A stretch of 64,000 bases of DNA from Mycolicibacterium nivoides (GTDB lineage: Bacteria; Actinomycetota; Actinomycetes; Mycobacteriales; Mycobacteriaceae): contig NZ_CP034072.1 of the NCBI RefSeq assembly GCF_003855255.1, positions 62,001 to 126,000 on the forward strand, written 5' to 3'. How positions within the stretch are numbered: the first letter of the stretch is position 1; each line of letters starts with the position of its first letter. Positions 45,384 through 53,830 of the stretch are shown here, piece after piece. Position numbers and translations under genes: made by a program. The notes below the pieces were generated by a model. It searched no databases and had not been told where the DNA came from. It saw only the letters and a program-made list of their open reading frames with translations.

Positions 45384-45824
45384 TCACTTCAAGTCGGACA
45401 AGACCTTGCGGGCCGCTTCGAGTTCGGCTTCCAGTGCGGCGACTCTGGCGGCCTGCTGGGAGCGTGCTTCCTCGATGATCTCGTCGATCGGGGTGGCGAG
45501 GTCATCGTGAAGTTCCTTGGCGGCGCGGGAGACCGCGGCGGCCGCGACCGCGAGGTTGCGGGCGAGATAGGTGGTGCCCTGCTTGAGTTCGGCGTGCCAC
45601 TCGCCGTCGGCCGTACCGGTCACGGTGAGGGTCAGCTCGATTGTCTTGGACCGCTTGCCCGCTGCCTTTTTGGCCGGGGCTTTCCTGGGCTTGTCGTCGG
45701 CGGGCGCTTCGGAGGCGGGCGCGTCGGTCTCGGGCGTGCTCCCGGTCGGGGAGGTCAATGTGTCGGGGGTGTCGGAGTCGGTGGTCAACGTTTCTGGCGC
45801 CTGAGTGTCTACAGTCATTGTCAC
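45384..45824 (-). CDS. Lys-rich small protein with C-terminal coiled coil (DUF6319-like)
   Basis: Protein of 146 residues from a GTG at 45824 with AAGGAG seven bases upstream. An acidic Thr/Pro/Asp N-terminus (about 45 residues) leads to a Lys/Ala cluster (RKAPAKKAAGKRSK) like histone-tail or nucleoid-protein linkers. A short beta region (IELTLTVTGTADGEWHAELKQGTTYLARNLAV) and a helical coiled coil (ARSQQAARVAALEAELEAARKVL) complete it. I think this corresponds to DUF6319, but I am not sure. Its promoter overlaps a LexA-type box, suggesting DNA-damage control. Confidence 0.65.
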   Translation of the reverse strand: MTMTVDTQAPETLTTDSDTPDTLTSPTGSTPETDAPASEAPADDKPRKAPAKKAAGKRSKTIELTLTVTGTADGEWHAELKQGTTYLARNLAVAAAAVSRAAKELHDDLATPIDEIIEEARSQQAARVAALEAELEAARKVLSDLK

Positions 45825-45878
45825 GGTGAACTCCTTCTAAGCATCGCTTGCGCTGGGCGGGCTGGCGGTCGCAGACAT

Positions 45879-45894
45879 TAGAACACACGTTCGA
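45879..45894 (-). promoter_or_regulatory. LexA-type SOS box over the -10 element
   Basis: On the minus strand TCGAACGTGTGTTCTA matches the mycobacterial SOS box TCGAAC-N4-GTTCGA at 11 of 12 defined positions. It runs directly into TAATGT (45880-45875), a TANNNT -10 element, 50-55 bases before the GTG of the Lys-rich protein gene. This layout would give tight LexA repression. Confidence 0.7.
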
Positions 45895-45926
45895 TGTCCG
45901 TGGTCAAGTCGACACGCCCGCTGCGT

Positions 45927-46631
45927 TCACTTTGCCGGGTGGACAACCTCGCTGATTCGAGCGCCGACGACAGAGCTGTCCAGGTGCTGGAGCAGGTCAC
46001 GCGGATCGTCGAAAATTCCCTGCGCACCGGCCTTTTCGAGTTCACAGTCGGCGACGCCGCCGCAACGTACGCCGATGAACGGCACGCCGGCGCGAGTCGC
46101 GGCTTTACCGTCCCACACCGCGTCGCCGACGAAGACCGCCTGACCGGCGGATACGCCGGCGCGTTCGAGGGCCATCTTGACGATGCCAGGGTCGGGCTTG
46201 GCGGTGTCCACGTCCTTCGACGACGTTGCCGCCGCGATGGCGTCGTCGCTGTCGAGAACCTCTCGGGTGATGGCGAGTTCGTCTTCCGGCGCGGAACTGG
46301 CGAGGACCACCCGGACCCCGTTCTCAGCGAGATGGTGCAGCAGTTCTCGTGCGCCCGGGAGGCGCACGATCAGATCTGCGCTGTCCGTGTAGAGACTGCT
46401 GTGACGGTCCTTGAGCCGTTGCTGCACAGCATCACTGGCGTCCTCGGACAGGGTCCTCACCAGGGTGCTGCCGTCCATGCCGATACTGCGATGTATCCGC
46501 CAGGACTCCACGTCGATGTTCTCCTCGCGGAACGCCTGGGCCCAGGCGTGCACGTGGAGGTAGTTCGAGTCGACGAGGGTTCCGTCGACGTCGAACAGCA
46601 CCGCAAAGGGATTGCTCGACGTACTTGCCAT
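45927..46631 (-). CDS. HAD-superfamily phosphatase (beta-phosphoglucomutase-like)
   Basis: Protein of 234 residues from ATG 46631. Motif I FDVDGTLVDSNYLH with both catalytic Asp, an alpha-helical cap, motif II VVLASSAPED, motif III Lys in DTAKPDPGIV and motif IV FVGDAVWDGKAA. It is of the Gph/PGMB group, and the substrate cannot be told from sequence. The frame is open further upstream to 46679, but that part lacks a good start. It lies between the SOS-box promoter and the antiporter gene. Confidence 0.87.
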   Translation of the reverse strand: MASTSSNPFAVLFDVDGTLVDSNYLHVHAWAQAFREENIDVESWRIHRSIGMDGSTLVRTLSEDASDAVQQRLKDRHSSLYTDSADLIVRLPGARELLHHLAENGVRVVLASSAPEDELAITREVLDSDDAIAAATSSKDVDTAKPDPGIVKMALERAGVSAGQAVFVGDAVWDGKAATRAGVPFIGVRCGGVADCELEKAGAQGIFDDPRDLLQHLDSSVVGARISEVVHPAK

Positions 46632-46682
46632 GCCGCGCGGTATACCCGTCTGACAGTGGGGCAAACGGGGCGCTGGCAACGC

Positions 46683-48179
46683 TCAGTCCTCGAGCCCGTA
46701 TTCGTCGAACCAGTAGGCGAGCTTGCCTCGCCGGCTCACAGCGCGCATCCGTGCCTCGGCCGCGTGCCGCATCTTGCTCGTGGTGACGATGAGCAGTTCG
46801 TCGCCGACGGCGATGCGCGTGTCCGGTAGCGGGACGAACGTGCGGCCGTTGCGGATGATCAGCGTGATCACCGCCGGATCAGGCAGGCGCAGTTCGAGGA
46901 TCGTCACGTTGTGCAGCCTCGAATGGGGTTGCACGGTCATGGTCAGCAGCTCGGCGTCGAGCACATCCAGCGGCGCGGCCTCGACCTGGATCTCACGGGT
47001 GATGTCGCGGGTGATCAGGCCCAGCGCGTTCGCCACGAATCGGATGCTGGGCGCCTGTATCAGGGTGAAGATCACGACGAGGACGAACACGATGTTGAGC
47101 AGCCGGTAGCTGTCGGGCACACCGGCGACGATCGGGAAGGTGGCGAGCACGATCGGCACCGCACCGCGCAGCCCGGCCCAGGACAGAAAGAGTTGTTCGC
47201 GCAGCGGGATCCGGAATCCGGCCAGCGACAGCACCACTGACACCGGCCGGGCGATCAGCAGCAGCACCAGCCCGATGACGATCGCCGGGATGATGTCGCC
47301 GGGCAGATCGTGCGGGTTAACCAGCAACCCGAGGAGTACGAACAGACCGATCTGTGCCAGCCAGCCCACCCCCTCGGCGAAGGAACGGGTGGCTGACTTG
47401 TGCGGCAGGCCCGAGTTTGCCAGGACCACTGCCGACAGATACGCGGCGATGAATCCGCTCGCGTGGGCACTGCCTGCGGCGGCGAACGCAATGAAACCGA
47501 GCCCGAACGTGGCGATCGGATAGAGACCCGAGGCGGGCAGCGCGATCCGGCGCAAGGCGAACGCCCCGGCGAACCCCACGCCCAAGCCCAGCAGCGAACC
47601 GGTGACCAGTTCGTAGAGCAGATCGGTGATGGCGCCTTCGGGGTGGAACACGAACGGCACCACGCTGAACATCAGCACGAGGATGACCGCGGGCGCGTCG
47701 TTGAAACCGGATTCGGCCTCCAGCAGGCCGGCCAGCCGGCGGGGCAGCGGCAGGATTCGCAGCACCGAGAACACGGCGGCCGCGTCGGTGGAGGCGACGA
47801 TCGCCCCGAGCAGCAGCGCGAGTTGCCAGTCCATGCCCAGCAGCAGGTGCGCACCGACGGCGGTGATGAGAGTGCTGACCACCACGCCGACGGTGGCCAG
47901 CGCCGACGCGGGTGCCAGGACGCCGCGGATATCGGAGAAGCGTGTGGTCAAACCACCTTCGACGAGCACGATCGCCAGCGCCGTGGTGCACACGTTGCGG
48001 GCAAGTTCGACGTTGTTGAACTCCAGCCCGATCCCGTCGACGCCCAGCACCATGCCGACCAGCAGGAAGAACAGCAGGCTGGGGAACCCGATCCGGGTCG
48101 CGACGCGCGTGCCGATGATGCTCGCCAGCAGCACGATGCCGCCGGTGAGCAAGGTCAGGTACAGCTGGTTCAGGCTCAT
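46683..48179 (-). CDS. CPA1 cation/proton antiporter with TrkA-C domain
   Basis: Protein of 498 residues. About twelve helices form a CPA1 (NhaP2/CvrA-type) antiporter with the ion-binding motif VASTDAAAVFSVLR and ESGFNDAPAVILVL. A cytoplasmic RCK_C/TrkA-C domain at the C-terminus (LPDPAVITLIIRNGRTFVPLPDTRIAVGDELLIVTTS) suggests nucleotide-type regulation. Probably exchanges K+ or Na+ for H+. It is divergent from a TrkA-N regulator 64 bases away, consistent with a shared role in potassium homeostasis. Confidence 0.9.
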   Translation of the reverse strand: MSLNQLYLTLLTGGIVLLASIIGTRVATRIGFPSLLFFLLVGMVLGVDGIGLEFNNVELARNVCTTALAIVLVEGGLTTRFSDIRGVLAPASALATVGVVVSTLITAVGAHLLLGMDWQLALLLGAIVASTDAAAVFSVLRILPLPRRLAGLLEAESGFNDAPAVILVLMFSVVPFVFHPEGAITDLLYELVTGSLLGLGVGFAGAFALRRIALPASGLYPIATFGLGFIAFAAAGSAHASGFIAAYLSAVVLANSGLPHKSATRSFAEGVGWLAQIGLFVLLGLLVNPHDLPGDIIPAIVIGLVLLLIARPVSVVLSLAGFRIPLREQLFLSWAGLRGAVPIVLATFPIVAGVPDSYRLLNIVFVLVVIFTLIQAPSIRFVANALGLITRDITREIQVEAAPLDVLDAELLTMTVQPHSRLHNVTILELRLPDPAVITLIIRNGRTFVPLPDTRIAVGDELLIVTTSKMRHAAEARMRAVSRRGKLAYWFDEYGLED

Positions 48180-48243
48180 CGGGAATCAGTTAATCAGGAC
48201 GAAGGGCCGTGAGTGTGCCGTGCGAATAGGCGAAAATGGTTGA

Positions 48244-48951
48244 GTGGCGGAACGGAATATGCGAGTAGTGGTTGCCGGGGCGGGCAATGTGGGTCGTTCC
48301 GTTGCGCGTGAGTTGCTCGAGAACGGCCACAAGGTCTTGCTCATCGAGCAGCTGCACCGCCGGTATGAGCCCCACACGGTACCGGGCGCCGACTGGTTGC
48401 TGGCCGACGCCTGCGAACTCTCGGCGATGGAGGAGGCCGGGATAGAAACCTGCGACGTGCTGATCGCGGCCACCGGTGACGACAAGTCCAATCTCGTGGT
48501 CGGGTTGCTGGCCAAGTCGGAGTTCGGGGTGCCGCGGGTGGTGGCCCGCATCAACGACATCCGCAACCAATGGTTGTTCGGCCAGGACTGGGGCATCGAT
48601 GTCGCGGTGTCGACGCCGGGCTCCCTAGTGGCCGGTGTCGAAGGTGCAATCGACGTCGGGCACCTGGTGCGACTGATGATGCTGCGCGGGGGACGGGTGG
48701 AACTGACGAAACTCACTCTTCCGCAAGACAACCCGGTGGTCGGGCAGCGGGTGGACCGGTTGGACCTGCCGGCGGACACCGCGTTGGTGACAGTCGTTCG
48801 CGGCAACAAGGTCAGGCTGCCCAAGCCCGATGATGTGCTCGAGGCGGGCGACGAGCTGCTCTTCACCGCTACGCGCAGTTCGGAGAGTTCTCTGCTGGCC
48901 GCCATCCACGGCGGGGAGTTCCTCAGGGAAGTGGTCTCCGACGAACCGTGA
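48244..48951 (+). CDS. TrkA/CeoC-type potassium transport regulator
   Basis: Protein of 235 residues (GTG 48244) or 230 (ATG 48259). The TrkA-N Rossmann domain starts MRVVVAGAGNVGRSVARELLENGHKVLLIE and continues with IAATGDDKSNLVVGLLAKSEFGVPRVVARIND. The TrkA-C domain ends with LPKPDDVLEAGDELLFTA. It resembles mycobacterial CeoB/CeoC, NAD- or nucleotide-gating subunits of Trk uptake systems. No Trk channel is adjacent; instead it diverges from a CPA1 antiporter that has its own TrkA-C. Confidence 0.9.
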   Translation: MAERNMRVVVAGAGNVGRSVARELLENGHKVLLIEQLHRRYEPHTVPGADWLLADACELSAMEEAGIETCDVLIAATGDDKSNLVVGLLAKSEFGVPRVVARINDIRNQWLFGQDWGIDVAVSTPGSLVAGVEGAIDVGHLVRLMMLRGGRVELTKLTLPQDNPVVGQRVDRLDLPADTALVTVVRGNKVRLPKPDDVLEAGDELLFTATRSSESSLLAAIHGGEFLREVVSDEP

Positions 48952-48969
48952 CGCGTGGCGGTCGCGCGG

Positions 48970-50229
48970 CTAATTGGTTGCCGGTGGTGGCTGGGGTTGG
49001 AAGGGTTGGTACCACCACCAGTGGGCGCGTTCCCCGGTCGGTCCGGGACAGGGTGGGACATCGGGTGGGGGTGTGGTCGGAGGGCGGGCCAGTGATCCGC
49101 CGTGTGACTGTCGGCCGGCGCTGTCGGTGACCACCAGCCGGTTCGCGGGCCCGGTGATCGTGATGCCGTTGCGGTGATGCAACCGGTGGTGATACGGGCA
49201 GACCAGCACCAGGTTGTCCAGGTCGGTCGGCCCGCCATCTTCCCAGTGCACGATGTGGTGGGCGTGCAGACCGCGGGTGGCCCCGCAGCCGGGCACCGCA
49301 CAGCAGCGGTCGCGGTGCTCCAGGACCCGGCGCAGCCGGCGGCTGATCTGCCGGGTGGTGCGCCCGGCGCCGATCACCTGCCCGTGGCGTTCAAACCAGG
49401 CTTCGTACGTGGCGTCGCACAGCAGCTCACGTCGTTCGTCGTCGGTCAGCAGCGGACCCAGATGCAGTGCGGCGACCGGCTTGTGGCCGTCATTGCCGAG
49501 GTCGACGTGCACGACCACCGTGGTGTGCTGCCCATGCGGACGGCGCGCCGCCTCGGCATCCCAACTTGCCTCCACCACACCCATGAACGCATCCACACAG
49601 TTGGGGAACGGCGGCGCCTGACCATCATCCGCGTCGTGATCGCGTTTCCAGTCCGCGATCTGCGCATCGTGATGCGACTGCATGGCGGCATCGAACTTCG
49701 CCGCCTCGATCCGCGGCAACCGGATCCGGTAGGTCGTGTACCCGTCTTCGACGGTTTTGGTGATCGAGTGTTCGGGTTCGGGCTCGGGCTGTGCGTCGGG
49801 TTGGGGACGTGGCTCGAGTTTGACCGCCGTGCGCAGCTGAGTAACCGTCGCCACCGCGGCAAGTTCCGCATAGTGCTCATCGGATCCGTCGGCAGCCTTC
49901 TCGGCGATGACACCGACCTGATCCAGTGACAGCCGACCCGCGCGCATGCCTTCGGCGCAGCGGGGGAACTCGTCGAGTCGACGTGCGACTGCGACGACGG
50001 TGTCGGCGTTGTGGGGCGTCACACCGGTCTTCCAGGCCACCAGCGCGGCGATCGAGCGGGCGCCGGTGGCGCCGCACAGTTCGTCGCGGTCCAGTTCGGC
50101 GACGATCTCGACGATGCGTCCGTCGATCGCGTTGCGTTGACCGGTCAGCTCTGGCAACTCCTCGAACAGCACCTCCAGACGCTGCGCCGGGCTCACCTCA
50201 GCGTCGAAAGTGGCTGCGGTGGAAGACAT
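48970..50229 (-). CDS. 13E12-type HNH endonuclease-domain protein (DUF222)
   Basis: Protein of 419 residues from ATG 50229. The N-terminal DUF222 region (AERLDEFPRCAEGMRAGRLSLDQVGVIAE-like) is followed by a C-terminal HNH nuclease (CCAVPGCGATRGLHAHHIVHWEDGGPTDLDNLVLVCPYHHRLHH) with both zinc Cys, the HH pair and the Asn. A Pro/Trp-rich tail follows. This is the multicopy REP13E12 family typical of mycobacteria; members are often near-identical and recombine. In M. tuberculosis some 13E12 loci carry LexA sites; I see none at this promoter. Confidence 0.9.
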   Translation of the reverse strand: MSSTAATFDAEVSPAQRLEVLFEELPELTGQRNAIDGRIVEIVAELDRDELCGATGARSIAALVAWKTGVTPHNADTVVAVARRLDEFPRCAEGMRAGRLSLDQVGVIAEKAADGSDEHYAELAAVATVTQLRTAVKLEPRPQPDAQPEPEPEHSITKTVEDGYTTYRIRLPRIEAAKFDAAMQSHHDAQIADWKRDHDADDGQAPPFPNCVDAFMGVVEASWDAEAARRPHGQHTTVVVHVDLGNDGHKPVAALHLGPLLTDDERRELLCDATYEAWFERHGQVIGAGRTTRQISRRLRRVLEHRDRCCAVPGCGATRGLHAHHIVHWEDGGPTDLDNLVLVCPYHHRLHHRNGITITGPANRLVVTDSAGRQSHGGSLARPPTTPPPDVPPCPGPTGERAHWWWYQPFQPQPPPATN

Positions 50230-50286
50230 GACACCATCATCGCAGAGGGGTACGACAAGTTCTGGATCAAGCTTTAGTCTGATGCC

Positions 50287-50577
50287 ATGGACGCCGAAGA
50301 CGCCGGACCGGAACGTCGGCTGGTCATCAGGGTCAACTCGAACGCCAAGATGTCGCGCGGCAAGGCCGCGGCGCACGCCGTACATGCGGCGCTCAAGCTC
50401 TATGGCATCGAGTACGAGCATCCGGTCATCGTGATCGGTGGCAAGCCCGACGAGATCCTGGCGCAGACGGTGCACGTGCGCGACGCCGGGCGCACCGAGT
50501 TGGAGCCCGGCACGCTGACCGCGGGCGCGAGCTGGGAGTATAAGGACCGCACCGAACCCGACGAGGCGGACGAGTAG
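50287..50577 (+). CDS. PTH2-like peptidyl-tRNA hydrolase-fold protein
   Basis: Protein of 96 residues. RLVIRVNSNAKMSRGKAAAHAVHAALKLYG matches the start of the archaeal/eukaryotic PTH2 fold (strand, catalytic MSRGKAAAQ-type Lys, helix), and ELEPGTLTAGA matches its PGT loop. It is shorter than typical PTH2 (about 115-120), and the conserved late Asp is not obvious, so activity is uncertain. Bacteria normally use the unrelated Pth. It is divergent from the HNH gene and convergent with the monooxygenase gene, 3 bases apart. Confidence 0.7.
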   Translation: MDAEDAGPERRLVIRVNSNAKMSRGKAAAHAVHAALKLYGIEYEHPVIVIGGKPDEILAQTVHVRDAGRTELEPGTLTAGASWEYKDRTEPDEADE

Positions 50578-50580
50578 CCG

Positions 50581-51963
50581 CTATCCCGTTGCGGCCGTGT
50601 GCTCCCCGTGTCCCGGGAGCTCTGGCAGAGCCAGCCCCAGATGCTCGCGCAGAGTCGTCCCCTCGTAGTCGGTGCGGAACACACCGCGCTCCTGCAGCAG
50701 TGGGACGACGCGGTCGACGAACGGGTCGAGCCCGCCCGGGGTGACGTGGGGGACCAGGATGAAGCCGTCGCTGGCGTCGGATTGCACCAGATGGTCGATG
50801 GATGCGGCGATCGTGGCGGCCGAGCCGACGAAGTTCTGCCGCCCGGTCACCTCGACGATGAGCTCGCGGGTGGTCAGGTTGTGTGCCTCGGCCTTGGCGC
50901 GCCATTCGTTGGCGACCGCGATCGGGTCGCGGTGCATCCGCACACTGGCCCTGCCCTTGGCGATGGTGTTCTCACCGACCACCGGGTCGACCGTGGGCAA
51001 CGGACCATCCGGATCGTGATCGGAAAGGTCGCGGTTCCACAGCTGTTCGAGGAATTTGATCGCGGTGGCGGGGGACACCTGGGCCAGCCGCACTTCGTGG
51101 GCCAGGTCGGCAGCCTCGTCGTCGGTGTCCCCGAGGACGAAGGTGGCTGCGGGAAGAATCAGCAACTGGTCGTGACGGCGACCGTATTTGGCCAGACGAC
51201 CCTTGACGTCGGCATAGAACTTCTGACCCTCCTCCAGCGTCCCGTATCGCGAGAAGATGGCATCGGCGGCCGCCGCGGCGAACTCGCGCCCGTGATCGGA
51301 GTCGCCGGCCTGGAAGATCACCGGACGCCCCTGCGGGCTGCGGGGGACGTTGAATCGTCCGCTGATATCGAAATGATCGTCGCGGTAGGCGAACTCACCG
51401 GCAGCCGGGTCAGACAGAAACACGCCCCAGTCCTTGTCGGCGACGACTTCGTCACCGTGCCAGGAGTCGAACAGCGTGTGGGTGGCGGCCAGGAAGCTCT
51501 CGGCCCGTTCGTAGCGCTGGTTTTCGGGAAGGAAGCCGCCGCGGCGGAAGTTCTCGCCTGTGAAGGCATCCCAGGAGGTGACGACGTTCCAGGCGGCCCT
51601 GCCGTCGGACAGGTGGTCCAGCGAGGCGAATTGCCGTGCCACTTCATAGGGTTCGTTGAACGTCGAGTTGATCGTGCCGGTCAGACCGAGCCGATCGGTC
51701 ACCGCGGCCAGCGCGGCCAGCACCGTGAACGTGTCCGGGCGCCCGACGACGTCGAGGTCGTAGATCTGGCCGCCTTGTTCGCGCAGCCGCAATCCTTCGG
51801 CCAGGAACAGGAAGTCGAACTTGCCGCGTTCAGCGGTCTGCGCGAACCGGACGAAGGAATCGAATTCGATGTGGCTGCCGGATTCGGGGTCGCTCCACAC
51901 CGTGGTGTTGTTGACCCCCGGGAAATGTGCGGCCAGATGAATCTGCTTGACGGGCTTGCTCAT
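50581..51963 (-). CDS. FMN-dependent monooxygenase, NtaA/SnaA/DszA family
   Basis: Bacterial-luciferase-fold enzyme of 460 residues using FMNH2 from a separate reductase. Typical features: an N-terminal HLAAHFPGVNNTTVWSDPESGSHIEFDSFVRFAQTAERGKFDFLFLAEGL, the DLDVVGRPDTFTVLAALAAVTDRLGLTGTINSTFNEPYEVARQFASLDHLSDGRAAWNVVTSWD block, and GRPVIFQAGDSDHGREFAA. The family oxidises nitrilotriacetate, sulfones, pristinamycin and similar compounds. ATG 51963 has AGGAA upstream. It follows a second flavin monooxygenase by about 20 bases, so the two form an operon. Confidence 0.9.
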   Translation of the reverse strand: MSKPVKQIHLAAHFPGVNNTTVWSDPESGSHIEFDSFVRFAQTAERGKFDFLFLAEGLRLREQGGQIYDLDVVGRPDTFTVLAALAAVTDRLGLTGTINSTFNEPYEVARQFASLDHLSDGRAAWNVVTSWDAFTGENFRRGGFLPENQRYERAESFLAATHTLFDSWHGDEVVADKDWGVFLSDPAAGEFAYRDDHFDISGRFNVPRSPQGRPVIFQAGDSDHGREFAAAAADAIFSRYGTLEEGQKFYADVKGRLAKYGRRHDQLLILPAATFVLGDTDDEAADLAHEVRLAQVSPATAIKFLEQLWNRDLSDHDPDGPLPTVDPVVGENTIAKGRASVRMHRDPIAVANEWRAKAEAHNLTTRELIVEVTGRQNFVGSAATIAASIDHLVQSDASDGFILVPHVTPGGLDPFVDRVVPLLQERGVFRTDYEGTTLREHLGLALPELPGHGEHTAATG

Positions 51964-51982
51964 GGGCGTTTCCTGGTCCGTG

Positions 51983-53143
51983 TCAGACGGTCGTGTTGCG
52001 GTTGGCGGGGCGGGTGAGGCCGAGCAGGCCACGCAGCGTGGAGGCTTCGTAAGCCTCGCGGAACAAGCCGCGGCGTTGCAGGTCGGGGACCAGTGCATCG
52101 GTGATCTGCTGCAGGTCGTGCGGCAGGGACGCCGGGCGCAGCCGGAAGCCGGTGGCGCCGGCGGTGTGCCAGGCCTGCAACAGGTCGGCCAACTCGCTCG
52201 GGGTTCCGACAAAAATCTCGGCGTCGCTGCGGTATTCGGTGCCGGCCAGCCCGTCGAGGCGGTCGCGTCGGGCCCGCGCCGCATCGGTCGTGTCGTCGAG
52301 GAAGACCACCAGGTCGGCGAATACCCGAACCGGCGGAGCCTGCGTGGGGCGGAGCGCGGCGATGGTGTCGACCAGGGCAGTGACCTCGCCGGCGCTGTGC
52401 GGGGTGACGAACCCGACGTCGGTGCTGCCCGCGATGAGCTGGTAGGCGGGGTCGACGTGGCCGAGTGCGGCCACGATCGGTTGCCCCTGCGGCGGCCGCG
52501 GGGTGATCGACGGCCCCTTCACCGAGAACGACGCGCCCTCGAAATCGATGTAGTGCAGTTTGTTTCGGTCGACGAACCTGCCACTGGCCACATCGCGGAT
52601 CTCAGCGTCGTCCTCCCAGCTGTCCCACAAGCGACGCAGCACTTCCACGTAATCTGCGGCCTCGCCGAACAATTCGGTGGTCAGCGCGGAACGATCCTCG
52701 GGCAGTGCGCGGCGGCCGAAGTGTGCTGCGGCATCCCGGCGAGAGGACACCTGGACCCGGACCCCGGCGCGACCGGTGCTCACGTAGTCGAGTGTCGCGA
52801 TGGCCTTGGACGCATGGAACGGCTCGGTGTGGGTGGTGACGACGGTGGGCACCAACCCGATGTGTCGGGTGCGAGGCGCGACGCGCGCGGCGATGAGCAC
52901 CGCGTCGAGACGGCCGCGCACCTGGTCGGTGCGGTCATCGGGGCGGAACGGGTGATCGGACTGCAGGGTGAGTCCGTCCTCGATCGTGACGAAGTCCAGC
53001 AGGCCGCCTTCGGCCTGCCTGACCAGGTCGGTCCAGTACCGCGGCGAGAGCGTTTCGCCCGCGCGGGCCAGCGGCTCGCGCCAGGATGCCGGGTGCCAGC
53101 CGGTGCCATCGAGTGCGACGGCGAGGTGCAGTGGGGTGCCCAT
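51983..53143 (-). CDS. Luciferase-like flavin-dependent monooxygenase
   Basis: LLM-class oxygenase of 386 residues: LHLAVALDGTGWHPASWREPLARAGETLSPRYWTDLVRQAEGGLLDFVTIEDGL, then VAPRTRHIGLVPTVVTTHTEPFHASKAIATLDYVSTGRAGVRVQVSS, and PRPPQGQPIVAALGHVDP. It is first in a two-gene operon with an NtaA/DszA-type paralogue. Paired enzymes of this kind often attack organosulfur or chelate substrates. No oxidoreductase or transporter is adjacent, so the substrate is not inferable. Confidence 0.86.
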   Translation of the reverse strand: MGTPLHLAVALDGTGWHPASWREPLARAGETLSPRYWTDLVRQAEGGLLDFVTIEDGLTLQSDHPFRPDDRTDQVRGRLDAVLIAARVAPRTRHIGLVPTVVTTHTEPFHASKAIATLDYVSTGRAGVRVQVSSRRDAAAHFGRRALPEDRSALTTELFGEAADYVEVLRRLWDSWEDDAEIRDVASGRFVDRNKLHYIDFEGASFSVKGPSITPRPPQGQPIVAALGHVDPAYQLIAGSTDVGFVTPHSAGEVTALVDTIAALRPTQAPPVRVFADLVVFLDDTTDAARARRDRLDGLAGTEYRSDAEIFVGTPSELADLLQAWHTAGATGFRLRPASLPHDLQQITDALVPDLQRRGLFREAYEASTLRGLLGLTRPANRNTTV

Positions 53144-53297
53144 CGACGGTTCTCACTTTCAGTCGCGGTCTCTGGCGACAACGCGAGCTCACACCCCGGT
53201 AATCCCGGGCGAATGCCGCTGCGAGTGTCCAACCCAGTCTGACCTGCCTGAAGAGATCGACGCAGGGTGATGCGAAACCCGTGGCTCCGCGTGGGCG

Positions 53298-53772
53298 TCA
53301 GGCCGGGATCCACGGCGTCACCCGCGGAATCCAGCGGGGCACGTGACGGCGGTATGCCCCGTATTGCGCACCGAACCGCCTGACGAGGTGGGGGTTCCTC
53401 GATCGTCGGGATCGCGATGACGACGACGGTGCAGAACAGGGCGAACCAGGCGAACAGCCAGGGTGAGGCCGTGGCGACGGCCGTGCCGAGCTGGATGCAG
53501 AACACCGCGGTCATCATCGGATTCCGGACGTGTCGATACGGCCCGCGGAGCACGAGGTTGATCGGAGAACCGATGGCCAGTGTGCCGTCGCCGACGCGGT
53601 CGAACAGCACGACCGTCCAGATCAGGAACCACAGCCCGAGCGCGATCAGGCCGGCGCCTGCGAGGGCGAGGAGCAGGCCCGTCGAGGTGCTGAGGTCGGG
53701 TGCTTTCACGCCGGTCATCCAGATGATCAGGCCGGGAATGAAGACCGTCATGGTGGCCGGGGCAATCAGCAC
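53298..53772 (-). pseudogene. Isoprenylcysteine-methyltransferase-like gene with a frameshift
   Basis: Starting near GTG 53772 or ATG 53751, the frame encodes an ICMT/PEMT-type membrane methyltransferase (LGLWFLIWTVVLFDRVGDGTLAI..., LVLRGPYRHVRNPMMTAVF..., IPTIEEP). At a G5 run on the plus strand (53390-53394) the frame shifts. Removing one base restores the family's conserved end, EEPHLVRRFGAQYGAYRRHVPRWIPRVTPWIPA, and a stop at 53298-53300. As written, translation reads on in the wrong frame for some 190 codons. It is either a recent inactivation, a phase-variable tract or a sequencing error. Confidence 0.82.
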
Positions 53773-53830
53773 CGCTGGCGTCGGCCGGTCTCGAGGGCCT
53801 GGTCGCCTGGATGGGGCCGACCGTGCAGCG

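Noticed and set aside
48970-50286. LexA box before the 13E12 HNH gene
   Set aside because: 13E12 loci can carry SOS boxes, but no TCGAAC-N4-GTTCGA-like site occurs between 50230 and 50286.
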